Part shown: piece after piece, positions 44,309-53,649 of the stretch
Layout: every line of letters begins with the position of its first letter
How positions within the stretch are numbered: the stretch's first letter is position 1
NCBI RefSeq assembly: GCF_014205685.1
Contig: NZ_JACIIU010000001.1
Coordinates: forward strand, 434,001-498,000
Length of the DNA stretch: 64,000 bases
DNA from: Paenochrobactrum gallinarii
Lineage (GTDB): Bacteria; Pseudomonadota; Alphaproteobacteria; Rhizobiales; Rhizobiaceae
Direction: 5' to 3'
Made by a program: the position numbers and the translations under genes
The notes under the pieces: generated by a model
Told to the model about the DNA's origin: nothing
Databases searched by the model: none
The model's input: the letters and a program-made list of their open reading frames with translations, nothing else

Positions 44309-45225
44309 TGGCAGCAATCGGAACACGGTCAGAGGTTCAGGATCGCGGGCTGGCGCTAAGAGATGCCAAGGTTTTTGCCGCGCAAATTCCTGAGCTTCTC
44401 GTGCAGGCACAGCAAATTGCCCACACGGTGATGAATGGTTGGCACGGACGGCGCAAACGCGGTGCGGGCGAAAACTTCTGGCAGTTCCGCCCCTATAGCC
44501 AAGGCGACACCATCAACCATATTGACTGGCGCCGCTCTGCCCGTGACGATCATACTTATATCCGCGAAAAAGAATGGGAAGCCGCCCACACTGTCTGGCT
44601 GTGGAGCGATTTTTCGCCTTCGATGCTTTATGCCTCTAAGCTGGCGCTATGCTCCAAAGAAAGCCGTGCGCTCGTGCTGACCCTTGGCTTTGCCGATATT
44701 TTATCGCGCTCCGGCGAGCGTATTGCATGGCCGCAACTGCTTAAGCCTTTCAGCAGCCGTCACGGTGCGGAAAAGCTCGGAACAGCCCTGATGAACAGGC
44801 CGGAGCAACCTGCCCTGCCGCAATTTGACGGCCTCAAACGCTTCAATGAAATCATACTGTGCAGTGATTTTCTGCAACCGATTGAAGAGCTTGATCAGAT
44901 ATTGCAATCTCTCAGTAAACAAGGCGTTCGTGCGCATCTCGTTGAAGTGGCTGACCCTGCCGAAGAACTTTTTCCCTACTCAGGACGCACGGAATTTACC
45001 GACCCTGAAACTGGTGAAATATTGGTTATAGGGCGCGCAGAAACCTATGCAGACGACTATCAGCGCCTTTATCAGGCGCGACGCGCAGAACTCAGCGATT
45101 TTTGCAAGCGCCGTGGCTGGAGCTATACCGTCAGCCGCACGGATAGACCTGCAAGTCAGGCGCTGACGCATATTCATAATGCTTTGTCATTTACCTCTAA
45201 TAATTCCATGAGCGGAGGGCGATGA
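44308..45225 (+). CDS. DUF58-domain protein (degenerate VWA partner of MoxR)
   Basis: A 305-residue cytoplasmic protein. The DUF58 core is seen in RRKRGAGENFWQFRPYSQGDTINHIDWRRSARDD, followed by a VWA-like fold (VWLWSDFSPSMLY with a DxSxS-like MIDAS). It starts one base into the MoxR stop (TAATG) and overlaps the DUF4159 start by four bases, so the three are coupled. MoxR plus DUF58 is a well-known functional pair of unclear cellular role. Confidence 0.95.
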   Translation: MAAIGTRSEVQDRGLALRDAKVFAAQIPELLVQAQQIAHTVMNGWHGRRKRGAGENFWQFRPYSQGDTINHIDWRRSARDDHTYIREKEWEAAHTVWLWSDFSPSMLYASKLALCSKESRALVLTLGFADILSRSGERIAWPQLLKPFSSRHGAEKLGTALMNRPEQPALPQFDGLKRFNEIILCSDFLQPIEELDQILQSLSKQGVRAHLVEVADPAEELFPYSGRTEFTDPETGEILVIGRAETYADDYQRLYQARRAELSDFCKRRGWSYTVSRTDRPASQALTHIHNALSFTSNNSMSGGR

Positions 45226-48077
45226 TGAGTGGTTTTCCGTTAAGTTTTACCGCGCCTTATCTGCTGATCGGCTTGGCTGCTCTGCCTGTCATCTGGTGGT
45301 TGTTGCGTATCACTCCGCCACGGCCGGTGCGTGAGGTTTTTGCACCGCTTGCTATTTTGGCGCGTCTTTCAAGCCCTGAAAACACACCAAGCAAAAGCCC
45401 TTGGTGGCTGACCTTATTGCGTCTTATCATTGCAGGTCTTGTTATTTTAGGCTTAGCCAATCCGGTGTGGAACCCGCCTGCACAATCAGCTATTGTCGAA
45501 AAACCACTGGCGCTCATCATTGATAATGGCTGGGGCTCGGCCAGCGACTGGCCATTGCGTGTTGATACCGCAGAAAGTCTGATCGCAGAGGCCGAAGAAG
45601 CAGAACAGCCAATTTATCTGTTTGCCACGGCGGAAAATGCCGAACAGGCTTTTGGGCCCTTTGACGGAGAAGCAGCGCGCAAAGCACTGGCGCTCATCAA
45701 ACCCCGCGCTGTTAGTGTCGAGCGTGATTTTGCTTTCGCGCGTGTAGAAGCTGCCCTTGAAAAGGCTGATCACCCGCATATTGCTTATCTCACCGACGGC
45801 ATCAAAACCGCAGATGATACCCAAGCTCTGGCAAGCCTTAATAAGATCGCTGGCAGTGTAGATTGGTATCCATCCGATATTGCTTCATTGGTTATTTTAA
45901 ACCATGCCGAAAACACCAATGATGCTTTAAGAATAACAGCCAATCGTGCCAGCGGTAACCGCCAGGCTGAGCAATTGGCACTCATAGCCTATGATCAGAA
46001 AAACCGCTCGCTTGGCCGTTCCGATTTGCAGTTTGCGCCCAATGAAACAACGGCCACGGCTGATTTTTATGCACCTGTTGAAATGCGCAATGACGTCACC
46101 ATGCTGCATATTGAAGATGCATCCCATGCCGGAGCTACTTATCTGCTGGATGCTGCCAATCAGCGCCGCCGTGTGGCGCTGTTATCGGGCGGCTCAACCG
46201 ATATGTCACAACCGCTTTTGTCGCCGCTTTATTATATCAATAAAGCGCTGGAGCCTTATGCCGATCTGCTTAACCCAAATGCTGCTGATCTTTTGGAAGC
46301 TGTGCCGGAACTGATCGCACAAAAACCTGCCGTCATCATCATGGCGGATATTGGCAAATTGCCTGCCTCCGCAGAAGAACAAATCAGCGAATGGGTGGAA
46401 AACGGCGGCACATTGCTGCGCTTTGCCGGTTCAAAACTGGCGAATGCTGAAACAGATGATACGCTGCTGCCGGTGCTTTTACGTCGCGGCGAGCGCTCAC
46501 TGGGCGGCGCTTTGTCATGGACAGAACCGCAGCATTTACAAGATTTTCCTAAAAACAGCCCGTTTGCCGGATTGAAGCCTTTAGGTGATGTGACCGTTAA
46601 ACGACAAGTGATTGCTGAGCCTTCCCCCGATCTCTTCGACAAGACCTATGCCAGTCTTTCCGATGGCACACCCCTTGTAACCGGCGAACAACGCGGCAGC
46701 GGCAATTTGATCTTTTTCCATATTGCACCGGATACCAGCTGGTCTAACCTCTCAATTTCCGGCACATTTGTCGACATGCTGCGCCGCACATTGGCGCTTT
46801 CACGGCAAACCGGAGCACCAAATGGTTCAAGTGATACAACCTCATGGCCGCCTTTTTTAAGCCTTGCTGCTGATGGCACGCTCATGCCAGCTGCCAAGCA
46901 GGCATTGCCATTGCAGATCACAGCCGGTGAAACACCCAGAGCCACTTATCAGACACCTGCCGGTTTTTACGGCACACAAGATAATCTTTTCGCGCTCAAC
47001 CTCTTTGACAAAGACATGAAGCTCGAAGCCCTTGAAAAGCCGGAACTGACAGTGCCTGTTACCGTGAAAGATTATCTCAAACGCACAAGCCTGCCTTTGC
47101 GTGGCTTTATGCTGTCAGCCGCAGCACTTTTATTGGCGCTCGACAGTGCGCTCTTGTTATATCTCAGCGGTGTTTTCAATAAACGTCGCCGCCACTTGCT
47201 AAAAGCACTGATCCTTATAGGAGTGCTGATGAATGTGGCACATTTTACCCCTGTTTCAGAAGCGCTCGCTCAGGAACAAGAAGCACAGCAAGAACCAAAA
47301 CCCCACGATGACAGCAAGCCCGAAGATGCTGCAATCATCGCTTCCGTGTCACAAACCCGCCTTGCCTATATTGTCACCGGCAAACCGGAAACTGACGACA
47401 TCAGCAAAGCAGGTTTGCGCGGGCTGACTTTCGCCCTTGCCGACCGCACCACGATGGAACCGGATGACGCCATCGGGCTTGATCCGGAAAAAGACATTAT
47501 GGCTTTTTACCCGCTGATTTATTGGCCGGTGGAAGCCGATGCGCCTATGCCGAGCGAAGAAGCCATTGCGCGCGTCAGTGCTTATATGCAGCAAGGCGGC
47601 ACGGTTTTGTTTGATACCCGCGATCAGCTAACCGCCTCATCGCAATTCGACAATGCGGCTTCAGCCAATAATTTGCGCCTGCGTGCCATTCTCAATCAAA
47701 TGAATGTACCGGCACTGGAGCCAGTGCCGGAAAACCACGTTATCAGCAAAACTTTCTACATTATGCCGGAATTTCCTGGGCGCTTTTCCGGCAGCCCTTT
47801 ATGGGTTGAGGCTGGAAAAGCTGGCAATGAAGACAGTAACCGTCCGGTCAATGCAGGTGATGGCGTCAGTTCCATTCTCATCACCGCCAATGATTTTGCC
47901 GGTGCATGGGCGGTTAACGAGCAGGGAGAACCGCTTTTTCCAACCATTCCCAATGATCCGATGCAGCGCATTTATGCCCTTCGCGGCGGCATCAATATTG
48001 TAATGTATATGCTGACCGGAAATTATAAATCCGATCAGGTGCATGTTCCGGCTCTCCTCGAACGGTTGGGCAATTAA
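45222..48077 (+). CDS. BatA-like plus DUF4159-domain membrane protein
   Basis: A 951-residue membrane protein. The N-terminus is BatA-like, with two helices (LLIGLAALPVIWWLL; LLRLIIAGLVILGLANPVW) preceding an extracytoplasmic region with a degenerate VWA fold. Another helix pair follows near residues 628-675 (AAALLLALDSALLLYLSGVF; LILIGVLMNVAHF), and a C-terminal DUF4159 domain starts near residue 705 (LAYIVTGKPETDDISKAGL to HVPALLERLGN). DUF4159 has a glutamine-amidotransferase-like fold. It is the longest gene here and third in the MoxR cluster. Confidence 0.93.
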   Translation: MMSGFPLSFTAPYLLIGLAALPVIWWLLRITPPRPVREVFAPLAILARLSSPENTPSKSPWWLTLLRLIIAGLVILGLANPVWNPPAQSAIVEKPLALIIDNGWGSASDWPLRVDTAESLIAEAEEAEQPIYLFATAENAEQAFGPFDGEAARKALALIKPRAVSVERDFAFARVEAALEKADHPHIAYLTDGIKTADDTQALASLNKIAGSVDWYPSDIASLVILNHAENTNDALRITANRASGNRQAEQLALIAYDQKNRSLGRSDLQFAPNETTATADFYAPVEMRNDVTMLHIEDASHAGATYLLDAANQRRRVALLSGGSTDMSQPLLSPLYYINKALEPYADLLNPNAADLLEAVPELIAQKPAVIIMADIGKLPASAEEQISEWVENGGTLLRFAGSKLANAETDDTLLPVLLRRGERSLGGALSWTEPQHLQDFPKNSPFAGLKPLGDVTVKRQVIAEPSPDLFDKTYASLSDGTPLVTGEQRGSGNLIFFHIAPDTSWSNLSISGTFVDMLRRTLALSRQTGAPNGSSDTTSWPPFLSLAADGTLMPAAKQALPLQITAGETPRATYQTPAGFYGTQDNLFALNLFDKDMKLEALEKPELTVPVTVKDYLKRTSLPLRGFMLSAAALLLALDSALLLYLSGVFNKRRRHLLKALILIGVLMNVAHFTPVSEALAQEQEAQQEPKPHDDSKPEDAAIIASVSQTRLAYIVTGKPETDDISKAGLRGLTFALADRTTMEPDDAIGLDPEKDIMAFYPLIYWPVEADAPMPSEEAIARVSAYMQQGGTVLFDTRDQLTASSQFDNAASANNLRLRAILNQMNVPALEPVPENHVISKTFYIMPEFPGRFSGSPLWVEAGKAGNEDSNRPVNAGDGVSSILITANDFAGAWAVNEQGEPLFPTIPNDPMQRIYALRGGINIVMYMLTGNYKSDQVHVPALLERLGN

Positions 48078-48088
48078 GCGGTGAACTT

Positions 48089-50173
48089 ATGACCACGATA
48101 AATTTTGAACCGCTGTTTGATTATACCAGTCTGGCACTCATTTTAGCGCCGCTGACTGTGATGGTGCTTATCGGATTTTATGTCCGCAAGAGAGGCAGTT
48201 TGCTGCGGCTGACAGCCCTTGTTGCATTAGGTTTGGCACTTACCAATCCGGTGGTGGTCGATGAAACACGCGAGCCTTTAAAAAGCACGGTTGCCGTTAT
48301 TGTCGACCGTAGCCAAAGTCAGGAATTAGGCAGCCGCAAACAAGACACCGACGAAGCACTTGCAGCCCTCACCAAACGCTTAGAAGCACTGCCGCAATTT
48401 GATGTGCGTGTGGTGCAGGCAGGCGCACCGGACGAACAAAATGACGGCAATGAAACCAAATTATTTTCAAGCCTGAGCAATAGTTTGCGCGATGTGCCGC
48501 CGTCACGCATTGGCGGCGCCATTTTGCTCAGCGATGGACAGGTGCATGATATTCCGGCCGATCTGGAAGCACTTGGCTTCAACGCACCGGTCAATGCGCT
48601 TATTAGCGGCCAGCCGGACGAATTTGACCGCCGTATTGCTTTCAACAAAGCCCCCCGTTTCGGCATCAGCGGCAAACCGCTGCAAATGTCTTTCACGGTG
48701 ATTGATCAGGGCGAAGCATCTGGTCAAAACAATATTGCTAATGTCAAAATCCGCATCAATGGTGAAGAAGTCAGCGAGCAACAGGCTCGTATCGGCGAAG
48801 AAACTTCGCTGACACTGGAACTGCCACATAAAGGCACCAATATCATTGAGCTCAGCACCGATGTGCTGGACGGCGAAGTCACCCCTGTCAATAATCAGGC
48901 GGTTGCGGTGGTGGATGCCATCCGTGAAAATCTGCGAGTACTGCTCGTTTCCGGCGAACCGCATAATGGCGAACGGACATGGCGCAACTTGCTGAAGTCC
49001 GACACGGCTGTCGATCTGGTGCATTTTACCATTTTGCGCCCGCCGGAAAAACAGGACGGCACACCGATTGAAGAATTGTCGCTCATTGCTTTTCCGACGC
49101 GCGAGCTTTTTGTCGATAAGGTCAATGATTTTGATCTGATCATCTTTGACCGCTATCAGCATCTCGATGTGCTGCCGCTGCTCTATTATGATTTCATCGC
49201 GCAATATGTCGAAAATGGCGGTGCTTTGCTGGTGGCAGCAGGGCCTGAATATGCCGGTTATTCATCCATTGCCCGCACACCGCTTTATAGTGTTTTGCCA
49301 GCCTTGCCGACCGGTGAAGTGACTGAAAAAGCCTTTTATCCGCGTCTGACCGATGCCGGAAAACGCCATCCTGTCACCCGTGGCCTTGAAGGCAGCGATC
49401 AGGAACCACCACAATGGAGCCGTTGGTTCCGCACCATTGATATTTCCACGCCGCAAGGCGAAGTGGTGATGAGCGGTGCCGATAATAAACCGCTTCTGGT
49501 GCTTAGCCGTGTGGGCGAAGGGCGTGTCGGCACATTGCTTTCCGATCAGGGCTGGTTGTGGGCACGTGGTTTTGAAGGCGGCGGCCCTTATGCGCCGCTC
49601 TATCGCCGCATAGCACATTGGCTGATGCAGGAACCGGATCTGGCCGAAGAAGCCCTCACCGCCAAAGGTGATGCGCGCTCGTTAAAAATCACCCGCCAGA
49701 CCATGAGTGACAAAACCGACAAAGCCGTGGTCACCACACCATCAGGCAAAGAGGTTGAGCTGGACTTAAAAGAAACACAGCCCGGCCTGTTTGAAACTGT
49801 GCTGAACACAAAAGAAGTCGGTCTTTATCAAATCAAAAACGGAAATTATGATACGCTTGCCCATGTAGGGCCGGTGGATGCGCCGGAATTTACCGACATT
49901 ATTTCCACCACGGATAAGCTTACGCCTTTGGCGCAATTGACCGGTGGCGGTGTCCTTCGTCTGCACAGTCAGGCGCAAAGCGCTGTCACTGTTCCGGAAA
50001 TCACAATTGCCAAAGCAGGCCAAATCTTCACCAGCAACAACACGATAACACTGCGTGAAACCGCTGATACGCAATTGAAAAGCATCAATCGTCTGCCGCT
50101 GTTTTCAGGCTTTTTAAGTCTGGCGGCATTGCTGATGATTTTTGCAAGCCTTTGGTATCGTGAAGGCCGATAA
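48089..50173 (+). CDS. VWA/glutamine-amidotransferase-like membrane protein of the MoxR cluster
   Basis: A 694-residue protein. Two N-terminal helices (ALILAPLTVMVLIGFYV; TALVALGLALTNPVV) lead into a VWA-like region with a MIDAS-like DRSQSQ and ILLSDGQ. A middle section holds the amidotransferase-like YVENGGALLVAAGPEYAG, and one C-terminal helix (FSGFLSLAALLMIFASLWY) re-enters the membrane. It is separated from the DUF4159 gene by 11 bases and ends the cluster. It probably forms an envelope complex with its neighbour, regulated by the MoxR ATPase. Confidence 0.93.
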   Translation: MTTINFEPLFDYTSLALILAPLTVMVLIGFYVRKRGSLLRLTALVALGLALTNPVVVDETREPLKSTVAVIVDRSQSQELGSRKQDTDEALAALTKRLEALPQFDVRVVQAGAPDEQNDGNETKLFSSLSNSLRDVPPSRIGGAILLSDGQVHDIPADLEALGFNAPVNALISGQPDEFDRRIAFNKAPRFGISGKPLQMSFTVIDQGEASGQNNIANVKIRINGEEVSEQQARIGEETSLTLELPHKGTNIIELSTDVLDGEVTPVNNQAVAVVDAIRENLRVLLVSGEPHNGERTWRNLLKSDTAVDLVHFTILRPPEKQDGTPIEELSLIAFPTRELFVDKVNDFDLIIFDRYQHLDVLPLLYYDFIAQYVENGGALLVAAGPEYAGYSSIARTPLYSVLPALPTGEVTEKAFYPRLTDAGKRHPVTRGLEGSDQEPPQWSRWFRTIDISTPQGEVVMSGADNKPLLVLSRVGEGRVGTLLSDQGWLWARGFEGGGPYAPLYRRIAHWLMQEPDLAEEALTAKGDARSLKITRQTMSDKTDKAVVTTPSGKEVELDLKETQPGLFETVLNTKEVGLYQIKNGNYDTLAHVGPVDAPEFTDIISTTDKLTPLAQLTGGGVLRLHSQAQSAVTVPEITIAKAGQIFTSNNTITLRETADTQLKSINRLPLFSGFLSLAALLMIFASLWYREGR

Positions 50174-50181
50174 GATAAAAA

Positions 50182-50212
50182 ATCAGGCATCTTTTTTAAC
50201 GGGATGCCTGAT
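50182..50212 (-). terminator. Terminator of the GNAT gene
   Basis: ATCAGGCATC pairs perfectly with GATGCCTGAT over an 11-base loop. Read leftward it continues into TTTTTTATC; on the + strand no T run follows. Confidence 0.75.
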
Positions 50213-50240
50213 GATCAGTTCTGAATTTTAAAAGCTATAT

Positions 50241-50777
50241 TTACGAGGCTTTTTTCAAGAGCGCAGCCGTGTGGTGATGACCGGCATAACGCATAACGCC
50301 GGAAACATGCTCCATCGCGCCCTCGCGCAATTCACAAGCCAACAGACGACGCGGATCAACCGGTGCCGGCATAGTGACAGAACCAGGCTTAATCATCTTA
50401 AAGCCAAAAGGCCCGTAATAAGGCTCGTCCCCTACCAGCACAATCAGCTTGTCGCCAACCGCTTTGGACGCATCCATTGACATTTGCATCAAATGCCGAC
50501 CAATGCCGCGATTTTTAAACTCTGGTCTGACTGCCAAAGGCCCAAGCATCACCGCAGGCGTGCCGCCGATTGTAATGCGGGTCAAACGTACCGAAGCAAT
50601 CACAGTGTCACCATCCAGCGCCACGAAAGACAGCCTCAAGTCATGCGGGCCGCCTTCACGAATGAAATGCGCAGCTCTGGTAAAACGACCCGGCCCGAAA
50701 GCCTCAGCATTGATGTCTTCAATCTGCTGGTTATGCGCAGCATTTTCCTGCACGTAGGTCAGTTCTGTTTGCTTCAT
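50241..50777 (-). CDS. GNAT-family N-acetyltransferase
   Basis: A 178-residue acyltransferase. The acetyl-CoA-binding motif A is LGPLAVRPEFKNRGIGRHLMQ, followed by GDEPYYGPFGFKM. This group is related to the predicted acetyltransferases of the YhbS type. The substrate is unknown. Divergent from the glutathionyl-hydroquinone reductase gene and convergent with the MoxR cluster. Confidence 0.92.
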   Translation of the reverse strand: MKQTELTYVQENAAHNQQIEDINAEAFGPGRFTRAAHFIREGGPHDLRLSFVALDGDTVIASVRLTRITIGGTPAVMLGPLAVRPEFKNRGIGRHLMQMSMDASKAVGDKLIVLVGDEPYYGPFGFKMIKPGSVTMPAPVDPRRLLACELREGAMEHVSGVMRYAGHHHTAALLKKAS

Positions 50778-51085
50778 GGCAATATTCGCATTCTTAGAGA
50801 TAAAAGGGGCCGTTGGCCTTCAGGCATGCAAGTTCGACGCTGTAAAAGCGCTCACCAGTCTCATCGTCGGATGAAAAGCATACCTGTCAAAACACGTCTC
50901 CAAAGGGGCACTGATTGCCCGCGAACGTTTCCCACCTAGCACCAATAAATCTTCACGTAAAGTGGTGTTACACTGTGTTCACTCATATCATGGCTGTAAA
51001 TATGCCGTTTGATCGCTATTTATATAAAAAGACAAGATCAAAACAGGCGTTGAAACGCCCCGTTGCAGATTAAGGAAATTAACCC
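50778..51085. other. Divergent intergenic region
   Basis: About 310 bases with promoters for GNAT (leftward) and the glutathionyl-hydroquinone reductase (rightward, TAAGGA site at its end). No gene or strong repeat recognised. Confidence 0.35.
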
Positions 51086-52075
51086 ATGGGATTACTTGTA
51101 GACGGTAAATGGCACGATGTCTGGTATGACACCGATAAAACCCAAGGCCGGTTTGAGCGCTCCAAATCGCAATTTCGTAATTGGGTGACCAAAGACGGCT
51201 CCGCCGGCATTACCGGTCGCGACGGTTTCAAAGCAGAAGCCGGACGTTATCATCTTTATGTTTCTTATGCTTGTCCCTGGGCACACCGCACATTGATTTT
51301 CCGTGCGCTTAAAGGTTTGAGCGATATTATCTCCGTCTCGGTGGTTGACTATTACATGGGCAAAGACGGCTGGACATTTAAAGGCGAACATGGCGCCACC
51401 GGCGACACGCTTTATGGTTCAGAATTTTTGCACCAGATTTATACCCGCGCCGATCCGCAATATTCCGGCCGTGTGACGGTTCCGGTTTTATGGGACAAAA
51501 AACTGCAAACCATTGTCTCCAATGAATCGGCAGAAATCATCCGTATGCTCAATGCAGCCTTTGATGAATTCGGCAATAGTGATTTGGATTTTTATCCGGA
51601 AGCTTTGCGCAGCGACATTGATGCGCTCAATGATTTTATCTATCCGAGCATCAATAATGGTGTTTACCGCGCCGGTTTTGCCACATCTCAGGAAGCCTAT
51701 GAAGAGGCCTATAAGGATGTTTTTGCAGCCCTTGATGCGTTGGAAATCCGTTTGCAGAATAACCGTTATTTAACAGGTTCGGCCTTAACTGAAGCTGATT
51801 GGCGTTTGTTCACCACATTGATCCGTTTTGATCCGGTCTATGTCGGGCACTTCAAATGTAATTTGCGCCGGATTGAAGATTATCCGGCTCTTTCAAATTA
51901 CACCCGCGAGCTTTATCAAATGGCGGGAATTGCCGAGACGGTCAATATGGAGCATATAAAAGGTCACTATTACACCAGCCATAAAAACATCAACCCGACC
52001 GGGGTGGTGCCTTTAGGCCCAAAAATTGATTTTGATGCCCCACATGATCGGGCGCGTTTGAACGCCGACAGATAA
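51086..52075 (+). CDS. yqjG: Glutathionyl-hydroquinone reductase (YqjG/ECM4-type glutathione transferase)
   Basis: A 329-residue Xi-class glutathione transferase. The catalytic Cys lies in YACPWAHRTLIFRALKG (near residue 63), with the usual SNESAEIIRMLN and ALTEADWRLFTTLIRFDPVYVGHFKCN blocks. It reduces glutathionyl-hydroquinones using glutathione. A group III truncated haemoglobin gene follows after 27 bases on the same strand and is probably cotranscribed, which hints at redox/quinone stress. Confidence 0.95.
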   Translation: MGLLVDGKWHDVWYDTDKTQGRFERSKSQFRNWVTKDGSAGITGRDGFKAEAGRYHLYVSYACPWAHRTLIFRALKGLSDIISVSVVDYYMGKDGWTFKGEHGATGDTLYGSEFLHQIYTRADPQYSGRVTVPVLWDKKLQTIVSNESAEIIRMLNAAFDEFGNSDLDFYPEALRSDIDALNDFIYPSINNGVYRAGFATSQEAYEEAYKDVFAALDALEIRLQNNRYLTGSALTEADWRLFTTLIRFDPVYVGHFKCNLRRIEDYPALSNYTRELYQMAGIAETVNMEHIKGHYYTSHKNINPTGVVPLGPKIDFDAPHDRARLNADR

Positions 52076-52102
52076 TATTAAAAGCCAAAGGTTAGCGCGG
52101 AT

Positions 52103-52519
52103 ATGAATCAACCTATCAACGAAGTTCATCATGCCATTGATGAGGCTAGTATTTCTCGTTTGGTACGAGAGTTTTATAACCGCGCGCGCCAGGATGAAGA
52201 GATCGGTGAGATCTTCAACAGCAATGTAGCAGACTGGGAGCATCACCTTCAAACGATTACTGATTTCTGGTCATCGATCATTATGAAGACAGGGCGCTAT
52301 GACGGGCGCCCGCTTCCGCCGCATCTGCGACTTGGCTTACAGGAAAAGCACTTCGACCGCTGGCTGCAATTGTTTGAAAAAACAGCGCTGGAAATCTGGC
52401 CGGAAGAAGCGGCAAATGTCTTTATCTATCGTGCCAAGCGCATTGCCGACAGTTTTGAAATGGCAATTTCGACACAAGCCGGTGAATATAAAAGCCCGCG
52501 CCATAGCCGTCGGGTGTAG
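52103..52519 (+). CDS. Group III truncated haemoglobin
   Basis: A 138-residue truncated globin. The proximal His is in LGLQEKHFDRWLQLFEKT (about residue 82); the FY pair in VREFYNRARQDEEIGEIF and the WSSIIMKTGRYDG segment fit group III. Such globins bind oxygen and may detoxify NO or reduce ligands. Downstream of the glutathionyl-hydroquinone reductase by 27 bases, and closed by a 15-bp terminator. Confidence 0.93.
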   Translation: MNQPINEVHHAIDEASISRLVREFYNRARQDEEIGEIFNSNVADWEHHLQTITDFWSSIIMKTGRYDGRPLPPHLRLGLQEKHFDRWLQLFEKTALEIWPEEAANVFIYRAKRIADSFEMAISTQAGEYKSPRHSRRV

Positions 52520-52549
52520 AATATTGGCCTGAACAGGCACCATAATAAT

Positions 52550-52585
52550 AAAATCCCTTTGCCATCAATGTGGCAAAGGGATTTT
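52550..52585. terminator. Bidirectional terminator after the haemoglobin gene
   Basis: A perfect 15-bp stem with core AATCCCTTTGCCA and loop TCAATG; T runs on both sides. Shared with the convergent ornithine cyclodeaminase gene. Confidence 0.9.
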
Positions 52586-52598
52586 CTGAATCAATTCA

Positions 52599-53642
52599 TT
52601 AGTTCTGTTTGGCACGCATCAACATGCCATAAAGATCGCGCGGCTCATCCGGATCGGCCAGCATATCCAGCTGCACAAAATACTCCGTCCCTTCCAGCTT
52701 ATCGCGCACATAGCGAAGTGCTGAAAAATCTTCCGTCGCAAAACCAACCGAGTCAAACAGAGTAATCTGCTGCTTGCTTGTGCGCCCTTGTTTTTTACCC
52801 GTTATCACTTCCCACATTTCAGTAACAGGATGATCTTGCGGCAATTGCTGAATTTCACCTTCAATGCGGGTTTGTGGTGTATATTCGACAAAAATATCCG
52901 AGCGCAGCAAAATGTCGGCATGCAGTTCGGTCTTGCCCGGACAGTCGCCGCCAACACCATTAATATGCACACCAGCGCCCACCATATTGTCGGTGAGGAT
53001 CGTGGCATTTTGCTTGTCAGCCGTCACTGTGGTGATGATCTGTGCGCCCTCAACTGCCGCCTCAACAGACGAACAAATTTGAATATCAAAGCCCGCATTT
53101 TGCAAATTGCGCGCGACCTTTTCACTGGCCGAGCGATCAATATCATAAAGGCGCAAATGATCGACACCCAGCAAAGCTTTGAAAGCAAGCGCCTGAAACT
53201 CACATTGCGCACCATTGCCGATCATCGCCATGGTGCGGGAGTTTTCCGGTGCCAGATATTTAGCCACCACCGCGGAGGTCGCAGCTGTGCGTAGCGCCGT
53301 TAATATAGTCATTTCGGTCAGTAAAATCGGATAGCCGCTGGCAACATCAGCCAGCACACCAAAAGCAGTGACAGTCTGCAAACCTTCATGCGTGTTCTTC
53401 GGGTGGCCGTTCACATATTTAAAGCCGTAAAGTGTGCCGTCACTGGTCGGCATCAACTCAATCACGCCTACATCGGAATGTGCCGCTACACGCGGTGTTT
53501 TATCAAACAGCTCCCAACGGCGAAAATCGTCCTCCACATAGGCGGCCAGTTCTTTCAAAAAGACATCAACGCCAATATTGAGCACCAGTTTCATCATGTG
53601 ATCAACACTGACAAATGGCACATTATTCAACTGTAAAGACAT
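52599..53642 (-). CDS. ocd: Ornithine cyclodeaminase
   Basis: A 347-residue enzyme of the OCD/mu-crystallin family that converts ornithine to proline and ammonia with catalytic NAD. Visible: GFKYVNGHPKN (substrate loop), the NAD motif MAMIGNGAQCEFQALAF, and INGVGGDCPGKTEL (with the catalytic Asp region). It is seven bases downstream of arginase, so together they form an arginine-to-proline route. A divergent Lrp/AsnC regulator lies just beyond arginase. Confidence 0.95.
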   Translation of the reverse strand: MSLQLNNVPFVSVDHMMKLVLNIGVDVFLKELAAYVEDDFRRWELFDKTPRVAAHSDVGVIELMPTSDGTLYGFKYVNGHPKNTHEGLQTVTAFGVLADVASGYPILLTEMTILTALRTAATSAVVAKYLAPENSRTMAMIGNGAQCEFQALAFKALLGVDHLRLYDIDRSASEKVARNLQNAGFDIQICSSVEAAVEGAQIITTVTADKQNATILTDNMVGAGVHINGVGGDCPGKTELHADILLRSDIFVEYTPQTRIEGEIQQLPQDHPVTEMWEVITGKKQGRTSKQQITLFDSVGFATEDFSALRYVRDKLEGTEYFVQLDMLADPDEPRDLYGMLMRAKQN

Positions 53643-53649
53643 GCTAACC

